In this document: positions 37,069-45,116 of the stretch, piece by piece
How the letters are laid out: each line of letters starts with the position of its first letter
How positions within the stretch are numbered: position 1 is the stretch's first letter
Program-made: the position numbers and the translations under genes
Source: Pseudomonas orientalis
GTDB taxonomy: Bacteria; Pseudomonadota; Gammaproteobacteria; Pseudomonadales; Pseudomonadaceae
Assembly: GCF_001439815.1 (NCBI RefSeq)
Contig: NZ_JYLM01000004.1
Span: 372,001-436,000 of the forward strand
Length of the DNA: 64,000 bases
Reading direction: 5' to 3'
Notes under the pieces: model-generated
Database searches by the model: none
What the model was told of the DNA's origin: nothing
The model's input: the letters and a program-made list of their open reading frames with translations, nothing else

Positions 37069-38285
37069 GCGACATTATCCGCCGCGACCCACGGGCCGAA
37101 TGGATCGCCCGCAACCGCCTGCACCCGTTGCACGCGGCGATGCAGCCGGTGCAACAGAGTTGGATGGGCCCCAACGGCATCATCCGCAAGAATGTGCATG
37201 GCGTGGGTTTTATCGGCCCCAACGGCATCAAGCGTATCGACCGCAGCGGCGCGCAACAGGGCGGTGCGGCCAAGCGTACGGCGGCGGTGCAAGTGCAACT
37301 GCCGCTGCATCAGGTCCCGGCTCCGGCGTTCTACATCAACGTGGTGCCGGACATGGTTGGCGGTCGCTTGAGCAGCCACGACCGCGATGTGCTCGGCCTG
37401 GCCCGGCAATTGGCCGGCAGTGACGGCGCGGTACTGGCGGTGGTGTTTGGTGAACACAAGGAAAATGCATTTGCCACAGCCGGCGTCGACCGCCTGCTGG
37501 TGCTGGAGGGTCATGAGTTCGACGGTTATTCACCGGAGCAACGCGTCCAGGGCCTGCGGGCTGTGGATAACCAGTTCAACCCGCGTCACTGGTTGCTGCC
37601 CGACAGCCGCAGCGGTGGCGGTGAACTGGGCCGACGGTTTGCCGCCAGCCTCAGGGAACGCCCGGCCACGCGGGTCTGGCAGATCAAGGGCGAGTCGTGT
37701 ATTGGTCGCGCCGGGGCGGGCCAGGAGGATCTGGCGCGGCCGCTGCCGCGCCTGATTCTCGCCGCCGCCGAATGCGCCGATCCGGTCAGCGAGACGCGCC
37801 ATGAAGTGTTGCCTGTGGAGTTATCCACACGCCTGGCGCGCAGCCTGCCGCGTATCGAAGACCTTGGCGCGGTGGCGGTGGACCCGGCGGCGATTCCGAT
37901 GGCCGAAGCCGAATTCATCTTCTCCGGCGGTAACGGCGTGAAGGACTGGGCGCTTTTCCACCAGGCCGCCGCCGCCTTGGGCGCCACCGAAGGCGCCTCG
38001 CGGGTCGCCGTGGACGATGGCTTCATGGCACGTGATCGCCAAGTCGGCGCCAGCGGCACCTGGGTCACGGCGCGGGTGTACGTGGCCGTGGGCATTTCCG
38101 GGGCGATCCAGCACCTGCAGGGCATCGGTGCCTGCGACAAAGTGGTGGCGATCAACCTGGACCCTGGCTGCGACATGATCAAGCGTGCCGACCTGTCGGT
38201 GATCGGCGAAAGCGCCGCGATACTGCAAGCCTTGATCGACGCGGTCGAGGCCTACCGCAACGGCGCCAAGCGCGATGCGGCCTAA
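37065..38285 (+). CDS. Electron transfer flavoprotein alpha-like subunit of the dimethylglycine operon
   Basis: 406 residues, about 90 longer than housekeeping ETF alpha because of an N-terminal extension with GPNGIIRKN and GFIGPNGIKRIDRSG repeats. The FAD-binding C-terminus is typical: VAVGISGAIQHLQGI and VAINLDPGCDMIKRADLSVI. ATGA overlap with dgcB and 10 bp to the beta gene show it is dedicated to this pathway. The pair corresponds to the ETF genes after dgcB in P. aeruginosa. The NG-IxRN repeat in the extension is unusual. Confidence 0.9.
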   Translation: MSDIIRRDPRAEWIARNRLHPLHAAMQPVQQSWMGPNGIIRKNVHGVGFIGPNGIKRIDRSGAQQGGAAKRTAAVQVQLPLHQVPAPAFYINVVPDMVGGRLSSHDRDVLGLARQLAGSDGAVLAVVFGEHKENAFATAGVDRLLVLEGHEFDGYSPEQRVQGLRAVDNQFNPRHWLLPDSRSGGGELGRRFAASLRERPATRVWQIKGESCIGRAGAGQEDLARPLPRLILAAAECADPVSETRHEVLPVELSTRLARSLPRIEDLGAVAVDPAAIPMAEAEFIFSGGNGVKDWALFHQAAAALGATEGASRVAVDDGFMARDRQVGASGTWVTARVYVAVGISGAIQHLQGIGACDKVVAINLDPGCDMIKRADLSVIGESAAILQALIDAVEAYRNGAKRDAA

Positions 38286-38295
38286 GGAGTTGGTC

Positions 38296-39066
38296 ATGAC
38301 GACAAATGTAATCAGCCTGGTGTCCATCGGCGCCCACCCCACCTCAGGGCGCCCGCGCCGTGCGGAGCAGGATGCGCGTGCGGTGGAGCTGGGCCTGCAA
38401 TTGGCTGGGGATAAGTTGCAGGTGCTGCACGCCGGCAACATCGCCGAGCCGACCCTGCGCAGCTACTTGGGCATGGGCTTGCCACAGTTGCACGTGTTGG
38501 AACAACCGGCGGGCAGCGATGCATTGCCGGTGCTCAGCGAGTACCTGCGCGACGCCGGCGCCCAAGTGGTGCTTGCCGGCAGCCAGGCCGAAACCGGTGA
38601 AGGTTCGGGCATGTTGCCGTTTCTGCTGGCCGAGCAATTGGGCTGGCCGCTGATTGTCGGGCTGGCGCAGGTAGAGTCCATCGACGGCGGCGTGGCTCAT
38701 GTGCTGCAAGCGTTGCCACGCGGCCAGCGACGGCGCTTGAAGGTGCGCCTGCCGTTTCTGGCGACGGTGGACAACGCCGCGCCCAAGCCGCGCCAGAGTG
38801 CGTACGGCCCGGCGCAACGTGGCGAGCTTGCCGCCCACGAGGTCGAGATTGAACAGGACGAGTTATTCACAGGCGCGCTGCTGCAACCGGCCAAGCCGCG
38901 GCCCAAGCGCCTCAAGGTGATCAAGGCCAAGAGCGGCGCTGATCGCATGAAGGCTGCGACGGCCAAGGCCAGCGGGGGCGGTGGGCAAGTGCTCAAGGGC
39001 GTAAGTGCTGAAGAGGGCGCGCAAGCCATACTCAAATTGCTCATAGAAGAAGGCGTCGTACGCTGA
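38296..39066 (+). CDS. Electron transfer flavoprotein beta-like subunit of the dimethylglycine operon
   Basis: 256 residues from the ATG at 38296 (MTTNVISLVSIGAHPTSGRP), preceded by AAGGAG. ETF beta fold: DARAVELGLQLAG, then GSQAETGEGSGMLPFLLAEQLGWP, the loop that contacts AMP. The C-terminal third is Lys/Ala rich. It would pair with the alpha subunit and take electrons from DgcAB or feed the quinone pool. It is the last gene before a REP pair and the DnaA-box region. Confidence 0.88.
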   Translation: MTTNVISLVSIGAHPTSGRPRRAEQDARAVELGLQLAGDKLQVLHAGNIAEPTLRSYLGMGLPQLHVLEQPAGSDALPVLSEYLRDAGAQVVLAGSQAETGEGSGMLPFLLAEQLGWPLIVGLAQVESIDGGVAHVLQALPRGQRRRLKVRLPFLATVDNAAPKPRQSAYGPAQRGELAAHEVEIEQDELFTGALLQPAKPRPKRLKVIKAKSGADRMKAATAKASGGGGQVLKGVSAEEGAQAILKLLIEEGVVR

Positions 39067-39071
39067 TCCCC

Positions 39072-39170
39072 TGTAGGAGCGAGCTTGCTCGCGAAACGTT
39101 AACGATAACGCAGCGTGTCCGGTTTTAACGCGGCGCTCTCTGGTTCTTCGCGAGCAAGCTCGCTCCTACA
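39072..39170. repeat. REP pair (GTAGGAGCGAGCTTGCTCGC family)
   Basis: Inverted copies, 99 bp, starting 5 bp after the ETF beta stop and forming the left border of the DnaA-box region. Confidence 0.9.
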
Positions 39171-39325
39171 AGGGTTTACCCACAATCACTGTTGATCCGC
39201 CTGTGGATAACCTGTTCGCGGTTGTCTGCACCCCCTGTATATCAAGCCCTGCAGCCCGCTGTACGAAAAATAACCAGCCTAACTGGCGGTTTTTCCTCGA
39301 GTTTTTCCCGGGCTGAGACACAAAC

Positions 39326-39426
39326 TTGCCCCCAAAGTCTGTTGGCGCTTCTGTGGATAAGATGTTCGCTGTCGGCTGGGGGCCTAATAGATAAAGGCTT
39401 TGCTCAATACGATCAAAATATGATCA
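39326..39426 (+). repeat. 101-bp direct repeat in the DnaA-box region, copy A
   Basis: Begins TTGCCCCCAAAGTCTGTTGG, contains DnaA box 2 and ends in GATCAAAATATGATCA. It aligns without gaps to copy B 183 bp downstream; counting by hand gives about three quarters identical, with the first 44 bases nearly perfect. Confidence 0.8.
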
Positions 39427-39508
39427 ATTGTCGTATTCACCTCGCTAAACACCCCTGAATCCCCCGAGATATGTAGCTTTGAGGCGGTTTTCCACAGCGC
39501 GGGCAAAG

Positions 39509-39609
39509 TTGCCCCCAAAGTCTGTTGGTGTTTCTGTGGATAAGGTGTTCGCGTTCCGCTGCAGGGCACGTAATATGAGGCTTTCAGCAAGTTGATCAAA
39601 AAACGATCA
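39509..39609 (+). repeat. 101-bp direct repeat in the DnaA-box region, copy B
   Basis: Same start (TTGCCCCCAAAGTCTGTTGG), DnaA box 3 at the same offset, and end in GATCAAAAAACGATCA. Shorter related modules (box plus TGTTCGC or TTGTTGG) occur at 39202 and 39707. Confidence 0.8.
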
Positions 39610-39794
39610 GTCACTTGTCAGATCCAGGGTTCTGAATAAGTCACGGATTTTCTTGGTTTAATTTTGGCGGTAGCCGGCAGTTGCCCACAATTGCTGTGGG
39701 TGGATCTGTGGATAAGTTGTTGGATAACCGTTAAAGCGCCCAGCGGCGGAGGGTTTCACTATTGCTGGTCAAATTTTGAACAGTTCAGATTTCA

Positions 39795-39886
39795 ATGTGG
39801 GAGGGGGCTTGCCCCCGATAGCGGTGCATCAGCCAATAAAGTTGCTGGCAGAACCACTGCAATCGCGGGCAAGCCCCCTCCCACAT
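39795..39886. repeat. REP pair (GTGGGAGGGGG family), outward form
   Basis: Inverted copies, 92 bp; the right copy has AATCGCGGGC for ATCGGGGGC. It forms the right border of the DnaA-box region and lies 19 bp after the gbcA stop. Confidence 0.9.
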
Positions 39887-39905
39887 TTGATCCCCGGTGT
39901 GTCAG

Positions 39906-41201
39906 TTATTCGTGCGCAGCCACGCCCTTGAGGTAAGGCGCTGGCGCCGCGCCGAGGTTATTGAGCATGCGCTCGCTGTACCAGTCCACAAAATTCACCA
40001 CGCCGAACTCATAGGTCTTGGAGTACGGCCCCGGCTGGTAAGCGGTGGAGTTGATGCCACGCTGGTTCTCTTCGGCCAGGCGCCGGTCCTGGTCGTTGGT
40101 GGCGTCCCACACCTGGCGCATGCGCTCCACGTCGTAGTCCACGCCTTCCACGGCGTCCTTGTGCACGATCCACTTGGTGGTGACCATGGTTTCCTGGGCG
40201 CTGATCGGCCACACGGTGAACACGATGATGTGGTCGCCCATGCAGTGGTTCCACGAGTGCGGCAGGTGCAGGATGCGCATCGAGCCCAGGTCCGGGTTCT
40301 TGATCCGGCCCATCAACTTGGCGCAGCCCTGCTTGCCGTCCAGGGTCATCGACACGGTGCCCTTGAGCAGCGGCATGCGCACGATGCGGTTACGCAGGCC
40401 GAAGCTGGCGTGGGCGTAAGGAATCTTTTCGGCATCCCAGGCGGCGGCCGAGGCGGCGACGTGGTCCTTGAACGCCTGGTCGGCGCGCGGGTCGGTGACG
40501 TCGTCCCACTCCAGCAGGGTTTTCAGCAGTTCCGGGTGCGACGCGTTGCAGTGGTAGCACTCGCGGTTGTTTTCCAGCACCAGCTTCCAGTTGGCTTTCT
40601 CGAACAAGGTGGTCTGGATCGCCACCTTGGTGTTCTCCATGTCGTAGGGTTCCATGTAGTGGTTGAGCGTCGACAGGAAGTCGTCGATGGCCGGCGGATT
40701 CTCGGCCAGGCTGATGAAAATGTAGCCGCCGGCGGTCTTCACGTTCACTGGTTTGAGGCCGTACTGCTTCATGTCGAAGTCGGCGCCCATCTCGGTGCCG
40801 GCGAACAATAGGCGACCGTCCAGCTCGTAGGTCCACTGGTGGTAGTGGCAAACGAGCTTGGCAACCTTGCCCTTGTCGCTGGTGCACAAGCGCGAGCCGC
40901 GGTGGCGGCACACGTTGTGAAACGCATGAACCACGCCTTCGGCGCCACGGATCACGATGATCGGGTTCTTGCCCACTTGCAGGGTCAGGTAGTTGCCCTT
41001 GGTGGGGATCTCGCAGGTCATGCCGGCGATCAACCACTCTTTCTGGAAGATCTCCTGCATGTCGATATCGAACAGCCGCTCATCAGAGTAGAACGGCTGT
41101 GGCAGCGAGAAAGTGCGCTCGCGCTCTTGCAGCATCTGCGCGGTGGCCTTGCGTGCGGGTTCCAGCGGATCGCCCAAGCTTAAGGTTGCGGTGACGTCCA
41201 T
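39906..41201 (-). CDS. gbcA: Glycine betaine demethylase, Rieske oxygenase subunit GbcA
   Basis: 431 residues from the ATG at 41201 (MDVTATLSLGDPLEPARKAT), with GAGGA upstream; an upstream ATG would add seven residues. Rieske ligands Cys98-His100 (CRHRGSRLC) and Cys118-His121 (CHYHQW) are followed by the mononuclear iron site ENNRECYHCNASHPELL with His217 and His222. GbcA removes one methyl group from glycine betaine as formaldehyde, using electrons from GbcB, and gives dimethylglycine. It is divergent from gbcB, as in P. aeruginosa. Confidence 0.94.
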   Translation of the reverse strand: MDVTATLSLGDPLEPARKATAQMLQERERTFSLPQPFYSDERLFDIDMQEIFQKEWLIAGMTCEIPTKGNYLTLQVGKNPIIVIRGAEGVVHAFHNVCRHRGSRLCTSDKGKVAKLVCHYHQWTYELDGRLLFAGTEMGADFDMKQYGLKPVNVKTAGGYIFISLAENPPAIDDFLSTLNHYMEPYDMENTKVAIQTTLFEKANWKLVLENNRECYHCNASHPELLKTLLEWDDVTDPRADQAFKDHVAASAAAWDAEKIPYAHASFGLRNRIVRMPLLKGTVSMTLDGKQGCAKLMGRIKNPDLGSMRILHLPHSWNHCMGDHIIVFTVWPISAQETMVTTKWIVHKDAVEGVDYDVERMRQVWDATNDQDRRLAEENQRGINSTAYQPGPYSKTYEFGVVNFVDWYSERMLNNLGAAPAPYLKGVAAHE

Positions 41202-41483
41202 CGTGTGTGTCCTCATGGCCATTCTGTGTGGCCGGCGAATAGTGGCTGATCAGGTTTGCAGCAAGGCGTAAAGAACGCGTCTTTGTTGGGAGCGAGTGTG
41301 GGCCCGGCGTTGGGTCGAACCTTATCCATGGGCGACATGGCCCAATCTGATCCCGACGCGCAAGCCCCTGTCGTTGGGGGCTGGTCGCGGTAAGTATGTG
41401 AATGTCGCAGGTAGGTAAATGGGCGATTCGCGCGTTACGCAGAATCGCCACCATAAGGCCGAGCCTCGGCGGTGGAGAACAAC
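41202..41483. promoter_or_regulatory. gbcA-gbcB divergent control region
   Basis: 282 bp. GTCGC at 41384 and 41404 (GCGAC on the gbcA strand) are direct repeats 20 bp apart with further matches (GTCGC-GGTA-GTA against GTCGCAGGTAGGTA). GbdR activates these genes in P. aeruginosa, so this is a candidate site. Promoter boxes cannot be assigned. Confidence 0.35.
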
Positions 41484-42584
41484 ATGTCCAACAGCTTCCT
41501 GAACCCGGTAACCACCCAGACCTGGGCCAATGGTCGGCACATCGTCCGTTGCGTCAAAGTCATCCAGGAAACCTGGGACGTGCGCACCTTCTGTTTCATG
41601 GCCGACCAGCCGATCCTGTTCTTTTTCAAGCCCGGGCAGTTCGTCACACTGGAGCTGGAGATCGAAGGCCAGCCGATCATGCGCTCGTACACCATTTCCA
41701 GTTCGCCGTCGGTGCCCTACAGCTTTTCGGTGACCATCAAGCGCGTGCCGGGCGGGCGTGTTTCCAACTGGCTGCATGACACGTTGCACGAAGGCCAGGA
41801 GCTGGCGGTGCACGGGCCGGTCGGGCTGTTCAATGCCATCGACTTCCCAAGCCCCAAAGTGCTGTACCTGAGCGGCGGCGTCGGCATTACGCCGGTCATG
41901 TCCATGGCGCGCTGGTTCTATGACACCAACGCCAATGTCGACATGACGTTCGTTCACAGTGCCCGTTCACCCAAAGACATCATCTACCACCGCGAGCTGG
42001 AGCACATGGCGTCGCGGATCGACAACTTCAGCCTGCACCTGATCTGCGAGAAGCACGGATTGGGTGAGCCATGGGCCGGGTATCGCGGTTACCTGAATCA
42101 CAAGATGCTGGAACTGATGGTGCCGGACTTCCTCGAGCGCGAAGTGTTCTGCTGCGGCCCGACACCTTACATGAGCGCGGTGAAGCGCCTGCTGGAAGCC
42201 GCCGGTTTCGATATGGCGCGCTATCACGAAGAATCCTTTGGCGCGACGCCACCGGAAGCCCGGGCCGACGCGGTAGAGCAGGCCGAACAGGCGGCGGATG
42301 CGCCGGAAGTCGACCTGGCCGATCTGCACCAAGTGGAATTCATCGCCTCCGGCAAAAGCATTCGCGTGGCGCCGGGTGAAACGGTGCATGCGGCGGCGGC
42401 CAAGCTTGGCCTGTTGATTCCGAAAGCCTGCGGCATGGGCATCTGCGGCACGTGCAAGGTGATGAAGCTGGGCGGGGAGGTCGAGATGGAGCACAACGGT
42501 GGGATCACCGAAGAGGACGAAGCCGAGGGTTATATCCTGTCGTGCTGCAGCGTGCCGAAGGGCGATGTGCGCATCGAATTCTGA
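41484..42584 (+). CDS. gbcB: Glycine betaine demethylase, ferredoxin reductase subunit GbcB
   Basis: 366 residues from the ATG at 41484 (MSNSFLNPVTTQTWANGRHI), with GGAG before it. An N-terminal FAD domain with RSYTISSSPSV (FAD contact), an NAD domain with YLSGGVGITPVMSMARW and FCCGPTPYMSAVK, and a C-terminal plant-type 2Fe-2S domain with CGMGICGTCKVM and a final CC. It passes electrons from NADH to GbcA. Confidence 0.94.
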   Translation: MSNSFLNPVTTQTWANGRHIVRCVKVIQETWDVRTFCFMADQPILFFFKPGQFVTLELEIEGQPIMRSYTISSSPSVPYSFSVTIKRVPGGRVSNWLHDTLHEGQELAVHGPVGLFNAIDFPSPKVLYLSGGVGITPVMSMARWFYDTNANVDMTFVHSARSPKDIIYHRELEHMASRIDNFSLHLICEKHGLGEPWAGYRGYLNHKMLELMVPDFLEREVFCCGPTPYMSAVKRLLEAAGFDMARYHEESFGATPPEARADAVEQAEQAADAPEVDLADLHQVEFIASGKSIRVAPGETVHAAAAKLGLLIPKACGMGICGTCKVMKLGGEVEMEHNGGITEEDEAEGYILSCCSVPKGDVRIEF

Positions 42585-42589
42585 CAGCC

Positions 42590-42618
42590 GATCGTTCCCA
42601 CTTCGCGTGGGAACGATC
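42590..42618. terminator. Perfect hairpin after gbcB
   Basis: GATCGTTCCCAC and GTGGGAACGATC form a 12-bp stem with loop TTCGC, 5 bp after the gbcB stop and 11 bp before the convergent stop of the 67-residue gene. There is no T-run. The stem matches a short repeat common in fluorescent pseudomonads, so it may be both repeat and terminator. Confidence 0.5.
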
Positions 42619-42629
42619 AGAGTGAAGGG

Positions 42630-42833
42630 TTACTGGGCGTAGATATGAACGACGAAGTGCTGACCGGAGGCTGTCAGTTCATAGACTTTGTCGTAGATCC
42701 TCAGCGTCCTTGATGGCTCGCGGATGGTGTCGCCGACCTTTGCGTACTTCCTGAACTCATCCCAGTCGATAATGGTGGTGCTGGCGCTGTTGTCGCCTTG
42801 CACCAGGGTATTGACATTACTTTGATATTCCAT
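42630..42833 (-). CDS. Small protein of unknown function (67 aa)
   Basis: 67 residues, MEYQSNVNTLVQGDNSASTT. GGAGAG lies 7 bases before the ATG, and the gene is bounded by a terminator-like hairpin, which supports expression. The sequence is mixed charged and aromatic (IIDWDEFRKYAKVGDTIREP), probably a small beta-rich soluble domain. I recognise no family. It lies between gbcB and ltaE on the ltaE strand. Confidence 0.6.
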   Translation of the reverse strand: MEYQSNVNTLVQGDNSASTTIIDWDEFRKYAKVGDTIREPSRTLRIYDKVYELTASGQHFVVHIYAQ

Positions 42834-42880
42834 GATTTAGCTCTCCATTGGGTGTGCAGCCGACTATTCGGCAGGCAATA

Positions 42881-42923
42881 AACCCGGAAGGTGGCAGATA
42901 TCGCTGCGTTTTCCTTCCGGGTT
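42881..42923 (-). terminator. Hairpin between ltaE and the 67-aa gene
   Basis: AACCCGGAAGG and CCTTCCGGGTT form an 11-bp perfect stem with a 21-base loop, about 100 bases after the ltaE stop. The loop is long and no T-run follows, so it is only a possible terminator. Confidence 0.35.
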
Positions 42924-43020
42924 CCAAGAGGCTAGACAATGAAATTCGAGTGCGCTGCTGTCAGAAATATCAAAAAACAGACTCGGCAATCGGCCAGCAC
43001 CGGTCTGTCTGATTTCTACT

Positions 43021-44061
43021 TCAAGCGTTCATCACTTCCCTGATGTCGGCGGCCAATTCTCTTACGCGCTCTTCTTCGGTATCCCACGCACACATGAAGC
43101 GCGCGCCGCCTTTGCCGATGAAGGTATAGAAACGCCAGCCCTTGGCCGTGAGGGCTGCGATAGCCGGTTCCGAGAGTTGCAGGAACACGCCGTTGGCCTG
43201 CACCGGGAACATCAGTTCCACGCCGGGAATGTCCGCCACCAGGCTGCTGAGCAGTTGCGCGCAGTGGTTGGCGTGGCGTGCATGCTTGAGCCAGGCGTCG
43301 TTTTCCAGCAAGCCCACCCACGGCGCGGACAGGAAGCGCATCTTCGACGCGAGCTGGCCGGCCTGTTTGCAGCGGTAATCGAAGTCTTCGGCCAGCTTGT
43401 GGTTGAAGAACAGGATCGCTTCGCCCACCGCCATGCCGTTCTTGGTGCCGCCAAAGCACAGCACATCCACGCCGGCTTTCCAGGTCAGGTCGGCCGGCGA
43501 ACAGCCGAGAAACGCACAGGCGTTGGAGAAGCGCGCGCCGTCCATATGCAGGTTCAGGCCCAGCTCTTTGCAGGTGGCGCTGATGGCACGGATTTCTTCC
43601 GGGGTGTAGACGCTGCCGACTTCGGTGGCCTGGGTGAGGGTGACCACGCGTGGTTTGGGGTAGTGAATGTCCTGGCGCTTGAGGGCGATCTCGCGGATCG
43701 ACTCAGGGGTCAGCTTACCGTTTTCGGTGCGCGCAGTGAGCAGTTTGGAGCCGTTGGAGAAAAACTCCGGCGCGCCGCATTCGTCAGTTTCGACGTGGGC
43801 GGTTTCCGAGCAAATCACGCTATGGTAGCTCTGGCACAGCGAGGACAATGCCAGGGAGTTGGCGGCGGTACCGTTGAAGGCGAAGAACACTTCACAGTCG
43901 GTTTCGAACAGATTGCGGAAACCGTCGGCGGCGCGGTGGGTCCACTCATCATCGCCGTAGGCGCGCTGATGGCCCTGGTTGGCTTGTTCCATGGCGGCCC
44001 AGGCTTCCGGACAGATGCCGGAATAGTTGTCGCTGGCGAATTGTTGGCTCTTGTCAGTCAT
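43021..44061 (-). CDS. ltaE: Low-specificity L-threonine aldolase
   Basis: 346 residues, MTDKSQQFASDNYSGICPEA. PLP enzyme of the threonine-aldolase family that cleaves threonine or allo-threonine to glycine and acetaldehyde. The PLP lysine is Lys207 in CFGGTKNGM, with LHMDGARFSNA (Asp to pyridine N) ahead of it. It links threonine to the glycine pool served by glyA and the sox genes next door. Divergent from the TraX-family gene. Confidence 0.93.
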   Translation of the reverse strand: MTDKSQQFASDNYSGICPEAWAAMEQANQGHQRAYGDDEWTHRAADGFRNLFETDCEVFFAFNGTAANSLALSSLCQSYHSVICSETAHVETDECGAPEFFSNGSKLLTARTENGKLTPESIREIALKRQDIHYPKPRVVTLTQATEVGSVYTPEEIRAISATCKELGLNLHMDGARFSNACAFLGCSPADLTWKAGVDVLCFGGTKNGMAVGEAILFFNHKLAEDFDYRCKQAGQLASKMRFLSAPWVGLLENDAWLKHARHANHCAQLLSSLVADIPGVELMFPVQANGVFLQLSEPAIAALTAKGWRFYTFIGKGGARFMCAWDTEEERVRELAADIREVMNA

Positions 44062-44151
44062 GGCCCATTCCTGTGGTCGATGTTGGTGCGCACTTTAACC
44101 AAGATTGGGAGGGGGGCGCACGCACTGTAAATGCAAAGTCGGTGGGGAATT

Positions 44152-44880
44152 ATGCACGGTACTGACACCTTGCCTGTCGGACGTGTCCGAGATGGCGCTT
44201 TGGACCTGCTCAAGTGGCTGGCGCTGCTGAGCATGGTGCTCGATCACCTGCGCTACGTGGGCTTGAGCCTTGATGGCTTGTATGTGCCGGGGCGCCTGGC
44301 GTTCCCATGGTTTTGCCTGGCGATTGCGGCGAATCTGCACCGGGCTCGAAATGCCCCGGTGACCGGCCACCGGCGCTACTTGGGTTGGTTGCTGTTGTTC
44401 AGCGTGATCAGTGAAGTGCCGTATCGGATGTTCATCGAAGACGTCGACACCTTGAACGTGTTGCCGACCTTGGCGCTGGGTTTGCTGGTTGCCCGAGGAT
44501 GGCAGCAGAACACGTTGGTTGATCGAGGATTGGCGCTGATCGCTGTCACAATAGCGGCCGTGTTTTCAACGCAGCTGATGTTCGGTTTCTTTGGTGTAGT
44601 GCTGCCGCTGGCGATGCTGCTGGTGTTTCGCCGGCCCTGGTATTTCAGCGTGCTGCCGGGTCTGGTCTGCGTCGCTGCCAATCAATGGCAGATTCTGCTC
44701 AACAGCGGCAGCCTGGTGGCGATGCTTGGGTTGGCGACGTGTCTGGTTGCGCCGTTGGCAGGGTTGGTCTTATTGCGACATGCCAAAAATGTTTCGCCAC
44801 CGGCCATGCGCCGTTGGGCCTATGCCCTTTATCCAATGCACTTCCTCCTGCTGCTCCTCGTCCGCAAGATCATCGCCTAA
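44152..44880 (+). CDS. TraX-family integral membrane protein
   Basis: 242 residues from the ATG at 44152 (MHGTDTLPVGRVRDGALDLL); an ATG seven codons earlier has no good ribosome site. Six to eight hydrophobic segments and the TraX pattern LDLLKWLALLSMVLDHLRYV at the start and AYALYPMHFLLLLLVRKI at the end. The plasmid TraX protein N-acetylates F-pilin; chromosomal family members probably act as acyltransferases but lack known substrates. It sits between ltaE and glyA, an order I also recall from P. aeruginosa. Confidence 0.85.
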   Translation: MHGTDTLPVGRVRDGALDLLKWLALLSMVLDHLRYVGLSLDGLYVPGRLAFPWFCLAIAANLHRARNAPVTGHRRYLGWLLLFSVISEVPYRMFIEDVDTLNVLPTLALGLLVARGWQQNTLVDRGLALIAVTIAAVFSTQLMFGFFGVVLPLAMLLVFRRPWYFSVLPGLVCVAANQWQILLNSGSLVAMLGLATCLVAPLAGLVLLRHAKNVSPPAMRRWAYALYPMHFLLLLLVRKIIA

Positions 44881-44884
44881 CCCC

Positions 44885-44975
44885 TGTGGGAGGGGGCTTG
44901 CCCCCGATTGCGGAGTGTCAGTCACCGCATGTACGAGATGATCCACCGCCATCGGGGGCAAGCCCCCTCCCACAT
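44885..44975. repeat. REP pair (GTGGGAGGGGG family), outward form
   Basis: Inverted copies, 91 bp, 4 bp after the TraX-family stop and upstream of glyA. Confidence 0.9.
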
Positions 44976-45116
44976 TTGTTCTGTGTCTCTGAAGGAATGT
45001 CGTAAACGCACCTTTGCGTGGCGTGCGCAGGCATTTGGCCCGCACGCGCCAGCCCTACCATCGCATCAAAGGGCCCTGCGAGGGCCTCAACAATACGAAA
45101 GGCTGGGAGAGACGCG

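Larger units (their letters stand above)
39181..39780. other. Origin-like gene-free region with four perfect DnaA boxes
   Basis: 600 bp with no credible gene. TGTGGATAA (complement of the DnaA box TTATCCACA) occurs exactly at 39202-39210, 39352-39360, 39535-39543 and 39707-39715, all in one orientation, and near-boxes are at 39488-39496 (TTTTCCACA) and 39681-39689 (TTGCCCACA). Three of the four perfect boxes are followed two bases later by TGTTCGC. AT-rich tracts with GATCAAAA lie after boxes 2 and 3, and an AT-rich run is at 39641-39667. REP pairs flank both sides. There is no dnaA, dnaN or rpmH nearby. It could be a secondary origin, a DnaA-titrating site or a reactivation site. Confidence 0.75.

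Noticed and set aside
39405..39609. GATC clusters in the 101-bp repeats as Dam-methylation control sites
   Set aside because: Most pseudomonads lack the Dam/SeqA system, so GATC here is more likely part of AT-rich melting tracts.
39192..39936. Short open frames within the DnaA-box region (39192-39458, 39384-39614, 39664-39936)
   Set aside because: They have no ribosome sites, run through DnaA boxes or a REP pair, and show no protein-like pattern.
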